Assembly (NCBI GenBank): GCA_038380795.1 | Contig: CM076280.1 | Coordinates: 6,435,501 to 6,499,500, forward strand | Origin: Pyrocephalus nanus | Taxonomy: Eukaryota > Chordata > Aves > Passeriformes > Tyrannidae | Direction: 5' to 3' | Length of the DNA: 64,000 bases | In this document: one piece after another, positions 44,501 through 56,100 of the stretch | How positions within the stretch are numbered: position 1 is the stretch's first letter | Layout: each line of letters starts with the position of its first letter | The notes under the pieces: model-generated | Database searches by the model: none | What the model was told of the DNA's origin: nothing | Seen by the model: the letters and a program-made list of their open reading frames with translations, nothing else | Position numbers and translations under genes: made by a program

Positions 44501-47500
44501 GAGGGACACAGCCTGTGGCGCCCAGATAAGCGGCTGTTTATCTTCCTCCCGATGCTGCCGGCCGCGCGGCCGCCACGCTGGGGGGAGGAAGCGCCGGACA
44601 ATGAGTGGGCTCATGGCAGCGTCACCGGAGGGGTCTGTGCCGTGACCCTGCCACCACGGTCGGACCACCCCGGTGGCGAGACACGAGACAGGGACACCGT
44701 GATGGGCATGGCATGGTATGAGCGGTCCTTTTCCGGGTGCCGCGTCCCAAAACCTCAACGACCTGGAGCATCACACGCTTTAGCCCCAGTCCCTATGGGG
44801 GTGGCTGGGCATCCCCAGAGTGGGGTCCGGTGATGTCCCAGAATGGTGGCTGGAGCCACCAGGGATGGGAAGTGATGGGCGAGAGGGGATGTTACTTGGT
44901 GTCCTCCTCCAAAGGAAACACAGTGCCTCAGGCACTGTTATCCCAAGGGAAGCCCCCAGCTGTGGCCATAGGGCTCCATCCTGCCCAGATGCCTTTGAGC
45001 CCCCGTGGGTGCAGGCAGGACCTCAAGGGGCCAGCTCGAGAACAGCCTGATCGCAGCAGGGCTGCCTGGGGCAGAGGAAACAGCCGAGGCACGTGGGGAT
45101 TTACAGGATCAGGCCTTCAAATGGCTGTTTGCACTCAGGATTTCCCTTGGCAGCCGCCGGCCCGGCCCCGCTCGCTCGCGCACGGCCGGGAGCTTCGGGA
45201 TGGGGCAAAGCTCACGCCTCGGCGCCCGCGGAGGATGAGCTTCACAGCCATTTCCATACCTGCGCTTCCCACTTTCCTGCAGCAGGGGGGGAATGCGGGG
45301 GGGCTTCCGCCACCGCCCCAGCGCTCGGGGCGGCCGGGTGCGAGTTTTGGCACACGGCAGCGCCGAGCGGGGACAGCAGATTTTTCCAGCCCGGATCCAA
45401 GAGTCATTAAAGTGATTGCGGAGGGGGCTGGCGGTGGCGGACGGGCCCCGAGCAGACACGTAGCGGATGGTCCCGGGGGTGCTGCGCTGGCCGTGGGGCC
45501 GTGGTGACGCCGGGCCGGGGGTCAGGGGCGCGGGGGCAGTGCCGGGGCTGGCGCGGCCACTCAGCCCCCTCCCGCGTCGTGTCACCCGATGTGCTGTCAC
45601 CCCACATCCGTGCAGCGGGGACTGACGGTCTCTTGTTTTCCGCCCAGACACCGGGAGAGCCGAGGGCTGCGACCTGCAGCCTGTGACGGGGGAGTCGCCC
45701 ATCGCCCTCTCCTACACCACCAGCACGGTGCCGCGGGGCTGCGTCAGCAGCGGCTCCCTGGGCACCGACCACGAAGTCCATGTCCTCAGCGTCAAGTGGT
45801 CCAAGGTGAGTGAGAGGGGTCCCGGTGCATCACCCCGGCACCATCACCTTTCACTGTCACTTCACACTGTCACCGCAGCATTGTCACCCTGTCACTGTCC
45901 TCACAGACAGGGTGTCCCAGCTGTCAAAACTTTCCTCTAAGTAAGGAGCAGTGAGAGGACCTGGATTAACCTCTTCCATGGTGCATTTGCCAAGCTTTCC
46001 CCTCCCAGCACAGCCATGGGCATCTCTGCCCCCAGTGGGAGTTTAAAGACTTTAGTGGCAAATTCTCTAACAACCCGTGCTGCTGGGGCAGATGTCCTTG
46101 TGCTGGATATCCCAGGACACCCTATTACCCCAGGGAGGTGGCCTGGTTTTGGCTCAGGAGCTTGGCCAGAGTCATGGGTACCCAATGGTGACTGGAGAGG
46201 GAGGAATGGAACGTGGAAAAGAGGAAGGGCTGGAGGGACAGAGAAAGAGATGGAAGAAGGGATGGAGGGAGGGATAAAGGGATGGAAGGAAGAATGAAGG
46301 ATGAAGGAGGCACATTGCTTTAAGGCATCCAAGCAAGTGGAAACCTGTCTGCCAGTGTTGGCATGGCCATGCCAGGGGGCAATAACCCCTTTGTGGGTGC
46401 CTTCTGGCAAGGATGGGTGCAGAGCAGTGGCAGGGCTTGGCGCTGGTACTGACTGGCACTGTTGGGTGTGTTTGCACCAGCACGTGGATTTGCACAGCGG
46501 CTCTGCAGCACAGCCCAGCTACCCCACGCCGGCTGGGGCCCCACAAACCCAGCACCCGATTTTGGCCCAGCCCTGAGCTGCCCGGCGCCACGCTCCCCCC
46601 ACCCCCGCCACCTCCCAGTTCTCCCAGTTCTGCTTTTCAGGGCGGGGGTGGGAGCCAAGACAGGAGGCACTGGGAAGAGTGGGTTTTGCAAGGGCCCCTC
46701 TGTCCCAGCCCGGTGTGACCTGGCCCTGGCAGCCTGGATAGGTGCCAGGGCAGGGGCTGCCCCGGGGTTGTCACCAGCGGCGGCAGGGGACACGCACTGA
46801 TGTCACGGCTGAGGCACCGAGCCCCGCGGCGGGCGGGGGGAGCCGGGCAGGGACGCGGCTCCACTTATAGAAGAATTACTGGAAACCGCTTTCTATAAGC
46901 AGATCCCCACGATGAAAAAAAAAAAAAAAAAAAAAAAAAGAGAAGAAAAAGGAAAAAAAATAACCCCAAAGGCGGCGGCGGGAGCGCCGAGGCTCCTGCC
47001 ACTCGCGCAGCCAAACAATGGAGCGCCACAAAACACGCGGCAGGAAAAACAGCCGCCGGCTCCTCCCCAGCTCCCGGGGCCACCCGGGGTCCTCGGCCAC
47101 CCACGGGGCCATGGCCAGGCCGGGATGCCCAAGGCTTCATCCCGTCATCCCTGTGCCCAGCACCAGCAGCTGCCTCCACCCGGCTGGTCCCCAGCTGGTT
47201 TTCCCTGCCCGCTGCCTGCCTCAGCACTTTGCAAGCCGTGATTCGGGAGGTAGTTGCCAAACTTAGCGCCTGATATTTCGACTTCCCCATCCGGATTTCC
47301 GGCTGGAGGCCACCAAGCAGTGCTAGCCACGAGGAATAATGTGTGCCATCGCTGTGCCCCCGGCATCCCTGCACACCAGTGTGGCCGGTCCCAAGCCTGG
47401 AAGGGCTGGGAAACCTGGTGGTTTGTCCTGGTGCCCAGGGTGGGGATTCTCCAGTCTTTAGTGAGAGACACCCTCATACCTACAGTGGGTATGCTCCAGT

Positions 47501-50500
47501 GCCCAGAGTGGGGATTCTCTGGCCCCAGCATGGGGACACCCCAATCCTTGGTGTGGGTACAACCCAGTACTCAGTGTGAGGATACTCTGGTATAGGAAAG
47601 TCCCAGGCCCCAGTGTGGGGACATGCCACTCCCTAGTGTGGGGACATCCCAGTCCACAGTGGGGTGACACCCTCATGCCCAGTGCAGAGATTACTCATTC
47701 TCTGGCTCAAGGATGCCTTGGACCCCAGTGTGGGGATATCACCATCCTCAAGGTAGGGATACCCTGGTCCCTTGTCTGGGGGAGCCAGGGAGTGTTTACC
47801 CCCCGGTGTGGGTACACATCCATGTGGCATCCCTGCATCCCCCCGCCTGCCCCCTGAACCCAGCCATGGCTGCCTCCTGTCCGAGGTCTCTCCCAGCTAC
47901 CTCTGGCTCCAGGGACAGCCAGGGAAGTGACAGCAGTTAGGGTATGGTGGCTGCAGTGGTGACACTCTCCTCTTCCCCCCAGGCCCCTGCTGTCCTGCTG
48001 ACAGTGTCCATCAGGCCAGGAGCCGATGCCTGCAGCCGATCACCAGTGCTCATCCTCTTCTGCGCCCGCTGCTCTGCCAACATCACCTCCCAGTGCCCAC
48101 AGCTGCTCATCCACACCGTGAGTGTCACAGCCCCACACCAGGAGCAATCCCACGGGGCAGCAGGGCTGGGGCCATCAGTGGAGACATTTAAGGGAGATTT
48201 GCGTCCCTCCCATCCCCAGACATGATGCTTGTGGTGCCCCAGGGAGGAGGGGACACTCCTGGCCACTGCCGGCACTGAGCACAGGGCTGGCCAGGCAGGG
48301 AATGACGCACAGGGCTGGAAAAAGCTCCCGTTTCCTCCGGCCGGCGGGAGGAAGGTCAGGGATGGGGTTTGGCTCCAGCGAGCTGAGCCGGGGTCGGGCG
48401 CTTTGTTAGCAAAATAAACCTCCTGCTTTGTTTGTGGCTAATAATAAAGTGGGCCGAGCCCTCCGCGTGCCGCCGGCTGCTCTTGCAACTCCCAGCCCAT
48501 GTCCCTGAAAACCTCAAATCATCCAGGGTGACCCCCAGCCCAGGCTCCAGGGATGCTCTCCTGGTTTAGTTTCACACTTGCGTCCTGCACTCTAGGGGGA
48601 AAGGTTTTTGACCCATGCCAGCCCACACCAGGGAGGGATGAACCTTGCCCCCCACCCTGGCTCAGGCTGCCTCTTGGCCCACAGGACGCCCACCTCTTCT
48701 CGGGGACCACCACAGAGCCACTCATGGCCTCTAGCGAGGAGGAACTGCTGAACTGGGCTCAGTCTACCTACGGGGGCATCACATCCTACAGCGAGCTGCG
48801 GGATCCCCGCTGGGTCCAGCTCCGCCTGGGAGAAGGTGTGTGGGGCTGGGGGCTGGCACGGGGGGGCTGGACTGATCTTCCTGCTCCAGAAGGCTGACAT
48901 CCACCCAGGGCAAAACACCATTGCCCGGGAGATGCCATGGGGACTGATGACCCTGAGCATCTCCCCACCCACTGAGCCTGATTTGGCTTTGTCGATCCCC
49001 CCATCTACACAGATGCCAGCAGCCCCCCGAACTGCTTCCCCCAGAACCACTTCAATGCCATGCTGCACCTTGAGACTGAGGTGTTCTTCCACGGGGTGAA
49101 GAGCTGCTCACGGGGGGACACCCAGAGCACCAGGGCCGCTCACATCATCCACCTGCAGCCAGAGCCCAGGTACCGCTGTGCCCACCCATCCCAGGGATAG
49201 GATATGCTTGGAGATGCTTGGGAAGATGTTGGGGTGTCTCAAAGGCAGAGCCCCACATCTCAAGTTGGACATGGGGCCCGTTGGTGTGGAATGCTGATGC
49301 TGAGAGAGGGCTCTTGTGGTTTTGCAGCTCCCTGATCACAGAAGTGAACCTGTCCCTCAGCTGTCCTGAGAATCACGTCAGCAACCAGATCCTCATCCTG
49401 CAGAGTAGGGCCAACTTGACCTGGTCTCTCTCCTTCAAGAAGTGCAACATCCAGGTCATGGTAGGCTGACTGGGACATGTGCTCCCCCACGACCCCCATT
49501 AATGGGTCTGCCAGGGACCCAGGAGATGCCAGTGGCACGGGCAGGGTGGCAGGAGGGTACCTGGGGAAATTAAACATGGGGAGATGGCAGCCCCCCTGCT
49601 GCAACCCTTCCTAAATGACAAACCCAGAAGATGCCCCATCCCCATTTAGCTCTTCTGTGCTGCCCCCTTTCCCACTGCAGGCCTCTGGGAACTACAAGAT
49701 CATGACCATCTTTCCGACGCTGTTGCCTGGGGCGCTCCTGCCCGACACGGAGCAGGGCCTCATTGCTAAAGCCTTCGAGAAGAACTACAGTATCATCGCC
49801 TCCTACTCTGCTATCCCCGCCACCACCAGCATCAGTGTGGAGATCCAGGAGAACAGTGAGGCCCCCAGAGCCCCAGGGCTGGGTGGGGTGGGGAGTCCCA
49901 GCACCCCCTCTCAGCACCCCCATCTCCCTGTCCCGCAGAGACGGCCAAGAAGGTGACTGAGACAATGACCCCCATGACCCGCCTGACCCCCACTCCTGAA
50001 TTGCAGCCCCACCAGCTGCTGCTCCTGCTCAAGCCCTGGACGTGCACAGATGAAACCATGGAGATCACCATCATCAAGTCCCACCTGAAGGTGAGGGGGA
50101 AGGAGGGGCGAGGTCCCAATGCCCACCAACATCACATTTTCCTCCAGGTGCTCAGGGTGGGTGGCACGGGGCTGTCCCCAGCCAGTGGGTGACCACCGTG
50201 TGTTTTTTCCCCAGGTCATCAAGGACTTGGACATCAAGGACATCACGCTGAGGGACATCAGCTGCCAGGCAGAGAAAAATGCAACCCACTTCATGTTGAA
50301 AAGCCCCCTCAGCCACTGTGGCACCTTGCTGGGGGGCAGGGGCTATGCCAACAATGAGGTGAGTAGAGGCCAGCTGGGGGTGCTGCCCCCAGCCCCGCTG
50401 ATGCCCCATGAAGGCTTCAGTGATGACTGATGGGGCTTTTCCACAAGGACCTCCTTGCTTTTGCATGGCTGGAAACATCCATGAGATGGAAGGGAGAGTG

Positions 50501-52262
50501 TGGGTGGGGCTCCCACTCCATTCTGTTCCATCCCATCCCATGGGGGGACCCTCCCATGCCATGCCATCCCGTGACAATCCACCCAGGCAGTGGGGACCAC
50601 TTGGCTGACCCAACCTTCTTGCCCTTCTCGCAGCTCCTGATCAAGCTGTCCAAGGGCACAGAACTCCAGGACATACGGGTAAGAGCCGGGTTTCCCGGCG
50701 TGCCTGGAGGTGGGAGAAGGGTGCTGATGCCACTGCTGGCTGGGTGCTGGGTGTGCTGGGTGCCAGGCGTGGCCTCAGCGCTGTCCCTTCTTGCAGGTGG
50801 CCTTCCAGTGCGAGATCCCACGGGAGCTCTTCCTGCGCCTTTTCCCCACCGCTGCCTTCAAGGTGCCGCAGACGGAGCTGGAGGTCAACAAGGAGGCTTT
50901 CCTGCAGGTACTGCCACCATCCCAGTGCCTGGGCTGGGGTAGTCCAGCCATCCCCGGCCTGGTGACCCTGACGGTGTCCCCCTATTCCCCTCTACCCATG
51001 GCAGGCGTCCATGCTGTGGGACGACCACCCGGCCGACCTGCAGCTGAAAGACTGCTGGCTGGTGGCACCGGGGCAGGAGCCAGTGCTGCTGGTGCAGGGC
51101 GGGGAGGCACGTGGAGCAGGGGTGGCTGTGTTGGAGGGCCCCCCCAGCAGCCACGGGAGGAAGATCTGGCGCTTCCGCTTCACCTACGCCGTTCCCGAGG
51201 GCGGACGCACCCCCTTCTCGGCCACCCTCAAGTGCAAGGCCGGCTTGCAGGTCAGTGTAACCCCCTCCCCAACCTGTGATGCCACCACACTAGTCCCAGC
51301 CTGGAGAGTTTGTCCCACACTGCTGGATGATGGAGCCCATCCAGGAGCAGCACACCCCGGCTCTCAAAGAGCCTGGACAGCTCCCAGCCCTGTTCCCTTG
51401 CCCAGGGTGTGCAGGTGTCTCCCTGCCTCTCACCCCAACCTCCACCTCTGCAGAACAACACCAACTTCGAGAAAGTCCTGAAGGTGACCGTGAAGGATAC
51501 CTGGCAGCCTCCCAACAGTGAGTTTTGGGGCAGGGAAGGAGGCCAGGGCAACAATGGGAGTGGGAAGGTGCTGACGGCCTTGTGCTCCCACAGGCCGTGG
51601 GCTGGGACTGGCTGCTGTCCTGGGCATCACCTTTGGTGCCTTCCTCATCGGAGCGCTCCTCACTGCTGGGCTCTGGTGCATCTACTCGCGCACCCGTGAG
51701 TATCCCCCACCCCTGGGGACCCCCGTGGTGGGATGGGGGGGCCACCTACATGTCCCTTACTGGGTTGCCCATTTTTCCCCCTGGTCAAGATCCCCAGGTG
51801 AGCCAGGGACCAGGCTGCTCCATTACCCCCATCTGTACAACCCTCCTGGCAATGCCATAGAGGAATAACCCTGCTCCAGGTGTCCACAGCTCCCTGGGGT
51901 CTCTTCTACTACCCTGGGGTCCCCTCTGCCACCTGCCCTCCCTCCAGCTCCCAGTGCCACCACGGTCCCCCATGCTCACCTCCATCCCAGGGCCTCAGGG
52001 GCCAGATGGGGAGTGACCCACCAGGGTTTGTGCATGAGGGCTGTAAGGTCCCGTGGGGACAAGCCAAGGCCGCCACCACTTGCCCTGAGTGTGGTTTCCC
52101 CTTGGTGTTTCCCCCCGGCCCCGTGGCGGGCGGCGTGAGCCAGGTCCCATCTCCAAACTGCAGCCGGTTTCCAGCACGGCGCCAGCCTCGGAGAGCAGCA
52201 GCACCAACCACAGCATCGGCAGCACCCAGAGCACCCCCTGCTCCACCAGCAGCATGGCCTGA
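41547..52262 (+). CDS. ENG: ENG, endoglin (CD105), TGF-beta/BMP co-receptor
   Basis: Fifteen coding exons give 649 residues (human 658): 41547-41604, 45648-45805, 47983-48117, 48685-48835, 49013-49169, 49328-49460, 49681-49855, 49939-50090, 50215-50358, 50634-50678, 50797-50907, 51005-51250, 51454-51517, 51594-51695, 52144-52262. A signal peptide (about 1-20) precedes the BMP9/10-binding orphan region, then the zona pellucida module, a single helix at about 580-604 ([16 protein letters not shown]) and a Ser/Thr-rich tail ending CSTSSMA, a PDZ ligand. NxS/T sites include N105, N227 and N249. The family acts in endothelial cells with ALK1 and BMPRII. An RGD is present at 201-203 in the orphan region, not where human has it. 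The last acceptor (52143) was chosen because it restores R-P-I-S-K before the conserved [15 protein letters not shown] tail. Confidence 0.97.
42440..43440 (+). repeat. About 1-kb degenerate minisatellite in ENG intron 1 (unit about 30 bp)
   Basis: Some thirty diverged copies carry words such as TAGCTGTGCCATA followed by CAGTCCCTGTCCTAT. The unit length drifts around 30 bp and the array fills a quarter of intron 1. Confidence 0.85.
44177..44253 (+). promoter_or_regulatory. ENG: Candidate GATA/E-box/GATA enhancer in ENG intron 1
   Basis: The 12-mer CCTTATCTGATC occurs exactly twice (44206-44217 and 44241-44252), each holding a GATA site (AGATAA on the other strand). An E-box CAGCTG lies between them at 44230-44235, and an ETS-type TTTCCTGG lies upstream at about 44180-44187. 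Confidence 0.6.
44524..44550 (+). promoter_or_regulatory. ENG: Inverted GATA pair with adjacent ETS motif in ENG intron 1
   Basis: AGATAA (44524-44529) and TTATCT (44538-44543) form an inverted pair with an 8-base spacer. The second overlaps CTTCCTCC, an ETS core on the opposite strand. Confidence 0.5.
46864..46939 (+). repeat. Nine-bp inverted repeat plus A25 tract in ENG intron 2
   Basis: CTTATAGAA (46864-46872) and TTCTATAAG (46891-46899) are perfect reverse complements with an 18-base loop. A run of 25 A follows at 46915-46939. Confidence 0.8.
47425..47825 (+). repeat. Degenerate minisatellite in ENG intron 2
   Basis: Repeated words of the type CAGTGTGGGGACA(C/T)CCCAGTCC, with a unit near 30 bp, extend over about 400 bp with strong divergence between copies. 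Confidence 0.75.
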
Positions 52263-52641
52263 CGCCCCCGGGCCCCCCCGAGCCCGCACAGCCCCTGGCC
52301 AACGGACTTGGGGACCCACCCCGGTGCCATTAAGCTGATTTTTTGCCCCAAATCTCAGGCCGAGCCCAGAGGGGGCCTCCGTTACTCATTCAGTGAATGC
52401 TTTGGCCCCCCGAGGGCAGCCCACGCCGGGAGGGGTGCACCCTGCAACCCCCCCGGGGTCCCCCGCTGCAGGGAGGAGGCAGAAAGAGCAGCTACTGCCA
52501 AAGCCTCCCCCAAGGCTCCCCATCAAATGGGGGGGGAAGAAGTGGGTGCCCCCAGGACATGCCCCAGCACTTGGGGTGACCCCCGTGCCCCTCCTGCATC
52601 CCCCCAAGAAGGCAACAGGCACCACTGGGAGCAGCAAGAGG

Positions 52642-52647
52642 TTTATT
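52642..52647 (-). terminator. FPGS: Poly(A) signal of FPGS
   Basis: TTTATT on the plus strand is AATAAA on the minus strand, 469 bases beyond the FPGS stop codon. No other such hexamer lies between. Confidence 0.65.
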
Positions 52648-52750
52648 CAGAGTGGGGGGGTGTGAGGCTGCTGCCGTCCCACAGGGCAATGGGCAGAACC
52701 CACTACAACCCCCCCGCTCCCCATACAAGTTACAAACTGTTATTAATAAT

Positions 52751-52756
52751 AATAAA
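52751..52756 (+). terminator. ENG: Poly(A) signal of ENG
   Basis: AATAAA follows an AAT-repeat stretch. It is the only canonical hexamer downstream of the ENG stop codon and before FPGS coding sequence. Confidence 0.65.
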
Positions 52757-53115
52757 AATCTACCCTATGTTAAATTAGTCTTGCCCTGATACTGAGCCTC
52801 GCCACAGCTTGAGGCTCCCACCTACCGCCCCCCCTAACCGTCCCCTGGGCATTGGGACCCCAGCACAGCCTGGGGCAGCCCCCCCAGACCCAGGGGACCC
52901 CCAGTCAGTCTCACCAAGAGCGGAATGTTGGCCAGGAGCATCCCCCATATGGGCAGTGTCCCCAGGAGGGCACAGGTGAAAGGCACTGGGGTGAAAACGG
53001 CCGAGCCGGGGTGGGGCGAGAGGGTCCCACGTGCCCCCTCCGGATGCCTCCGAGCATCATCGGGGGCAAAACTGCTGCTTCAAGTAAAAGCAAGTGCAAA
53101 GCCCCGTCCCCCCAG

Positions 53116-56100
53116 TTACTGGGAGAGTGCAGGGTCCAGCAGCCGCAGGGCACCCCCCACCAAGTGCAGGCTGCCAGTGACCAGGACACGGACAGCGGCC
53201 GCCTCCCGCAGCAGCACGGCCCCACTGCTGGCAGCTGGGTGGGGGTGAGCCCCCGAGGCAGCGGGGGCTGCCAGATGGGGGTCCCGGCCCTGTGCCACCC
53301 ACCGCAGTGCCTGGGCCAGGCACGGGAACACGAGGGCTGAGGAGTTGAGGGGTCGTGGGGCTGGGGGCACGAGCAGCAGGGAGCCTCGGGCAGGGGCTGG
53401 CTCCAGCAGCCCCCCCACCCGCAGGGGAGCTGGGAGCCAGGGGTCCTGCCCCCCTTTCTCCTCTAGCAGCCGGGTCCACGTCCGCTGGTTCTCCAGGCAG
53501 CGTGTCAGGGCGTTCTCCAGCGTCACGTTGAAGTTTTGCTGGTCTGGGAGGGATGGGGATGGGGGTCAGGGATTTGGGGGGGGCCGGGGAGGGGATCAGG
53601 ATTGTTTGGGCCGGGGGAGACCCCGGCTCCCCAGCACTCACCCGCGTTGTTGGTCGCTGACACCTCTGCGAAGTTGGGGCAGAAGACAGCGTAGTCAAAG
53701 TGACAGGGCTGGGGGAAGAGGGGGGGTCACCGCTGCAGGAACCCTCAGGACCCACCCATGGGACTTCCCCTGGGGCCAGTCCTACACCAGGGTGGTTTAC
53801 AGGGCCCAGGGTGGGGTGATCCAAGTCCTGTCCCCACACCCAGGACTGTGAGAGCCCTGCAAGGGGAGCTGAGGTGGGATACACCCAGGGACAGCAGGGT
53901 GGACAGATGGACAGACAGACAGGGGGCCAGCTCCACCTCGCGGTTCCCTGCTCCCACAGCAAAGGGCAGGCAGAGAGCCCAGGCACTCAGGCACAGAGAC
54001 CACCACCCTGTGCTCCCCCAAACCTCACCAGCAGCAGCTTGAGCAGCGCTGCTGTGTCCCGGTCCCCCGTGGCGTTGAAGAGCAGCACACGCACCTCGGA
54101 GCCGCTGCGGGGAGAAAGGGCAGGTGGCCCACGCCCCATGAGGACTCCCAGCACCACCACCATGCCCCCCTGGCATATGTCCCCCCTCGTGTCCCCTCCT
54201 TACTCGTGGAGCTTGTCCTGGTTGAGGGCAGCCTGGCGGAACCAGCGGACACAGGCCTGGATGCTGCTGGTGGTGTGAGCTCCGTCCAGGTACCACGCCA
54301 CAGGGCCGTGGGACAGCACCTGGGTCCGGCCCAGCCACTCTGTGTCCCGCAGGCCTGGGGGGACACAGGGCATGGCTGGGACCCCCACACCCTCCCCAGC
54401 ACTAGTACCCCGTGGGGATCCAGTGTGGGGAAGACTGTGGTCCCCAGGACAGGTGGCACTGGCTGGGGTTCCCTGCCATGTCCCCTGTGACACAGCGAGT
54501 GGAATTCCTGGCACGGCCATACTGCACCTTGGATCATGGCGTCTGTGGGGCGGAAGGCAGGCGCCAGCGGCACCGGCCTCCCCACCAGCTCAGTGCTTGG
54601 TGGCACTTCCTTCAGCTCCCCAAGACCTGGCGGGACAGGCACCTCACTGAGACCCTGGGGGCCATGGTGGGGTCTGCCCCCCATCCCCGTCCCCCTGCCT
54701 TACCCTGGCAGCCGCGGCGCTGCAGCCACGTCCGCGCCAGCTGCAGGGCCAGGGCGGCGTTGGAGCGTTGGTGGGAACCTGCCAGCCCCAGCTGCAGCGC
54801 CTGGCAGCCCTCCTCGAACTCATCCAGCTCTGGGCACAGGTAGAGGGGACACTGCGAGAAGAGGAGGCTGAGCCCCCCGCCATGGGGTACCCCCAAATCC
54901 ACACCCCCGCCACCAGCTCACCTTCCGCTCCTGGGCTCGCTCCCTCAGCACCTCCAGTGGCCGCTCTGGCTGTGCCACGGTGAACGCCGGCACGCCGGGC
55001 TGTGAAGGACAGGGATGCTCAGGGACACACAGGAGAACACCCCAAAACCATGAGATGACCCGGTCTGCCTACCTTAAAAATGCCACCCTTCTGCCAGGCA
55101 ATCTTCTCCATGGTGTCTCCCAGGATGCTGGTGTGGTCGATGCCCAGGGCGGAGACCCCACACACCACCGGTGCCCTGGGGATGCAGCATGGCAGTGTCC
55201 CCACTGTCCCCACCACAGTAGGGGCCTGGCAGCCTTGGGGGAAAGGCTCAGCCACACCACCTCCTACCTGATTATGTTAGTGCAGTCATAGGCGCCACCA
55301 ATGCCAACCTCCACCACCGCCAGATCCACCTGGGGACGCAGGGACAATGGAGCCATCACAGGGCCACCAGCAATATGTGTTTCCACAGATTTGGGGATGT
55401 GGGTGGGGCCAGGTCCCTGTCACCACCCCTTCCAAACCCACACCTGAACACACCTCCCATTTGTTGGGGAACCATCCACCTGGCACAGCATCCCCTGGTT
55501 AGAGCCACAGCAGCCTAACCCATGCAAGTTCTGCCCCAAGTGGGGGTTGAATCCTATGTCCCCCCTCCCTGATGTCCCTAGTCCATCACAAGCTGGAGGC
55601 CACCACCACCACCACTTACCTTCTCCTGCAGGAAGACGTGGAAGGCCATGATGGTGAGGAAGCGGAAATACGCCGGCATGCTGGCGTGCACCGGGTCCTG
55701 CCAGGAAGAGCGGACATGAGGGGACAGCACGAGGCATCCCCAAGCAAAGTGGGGACACGGGGCCCCAAGAGGGGGGACCTGAGGGAGGGACCACCCCCAC
55801 AAGCCCTGCTGCCCCCACCTTGGTCTCCTCCAGGCGGTTGTAGACCAGCCAGAAGTACTTGTTGAAGAGGTCCTTGCTGATGGGCTGCCCATTGATGCGG
55901 ATCCGCTCACGCACCTGCACCAGGTGAGGGGAGCTGGGGCGAGGCAGAGCAGGGGGAATGGTCAGGCACGGCACCACTGGACCCCCAAAACCCTCCTGAC
56001 CCCCCTGCTCACCTGTAAAAGCCTGTCTTCAGCCCGTAGTTGCGCAGGATGCACTCAGTGAAGGCGCACGCTGAGCCCTGAGGAGACGGCGGCGTTAAAG

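Larger units (their letters stand above)
52263..52775 (+). other. ENG: ENG 3' untranslated region
   Basis: Unspliced sequence runs from the ENG stop codon to just beyond AATAAA at 52751-52756. It overlaps the predicted end of the FPGS transcript on the opposite strand. Confidence 0.65.

Noticed and set aside
51790..51797. An 8-base ENG microexon between exons 14 and 15
   Set aside because: It has a good acceptor and donor and would restore the frame to an acceptor at 52163. However, the acceptor ending at 52143 restores the frame without it and yields R-P-I-S-K before PVSS, which parallels the mammalian R-S-P-S-K tail. The simpler model was kept.
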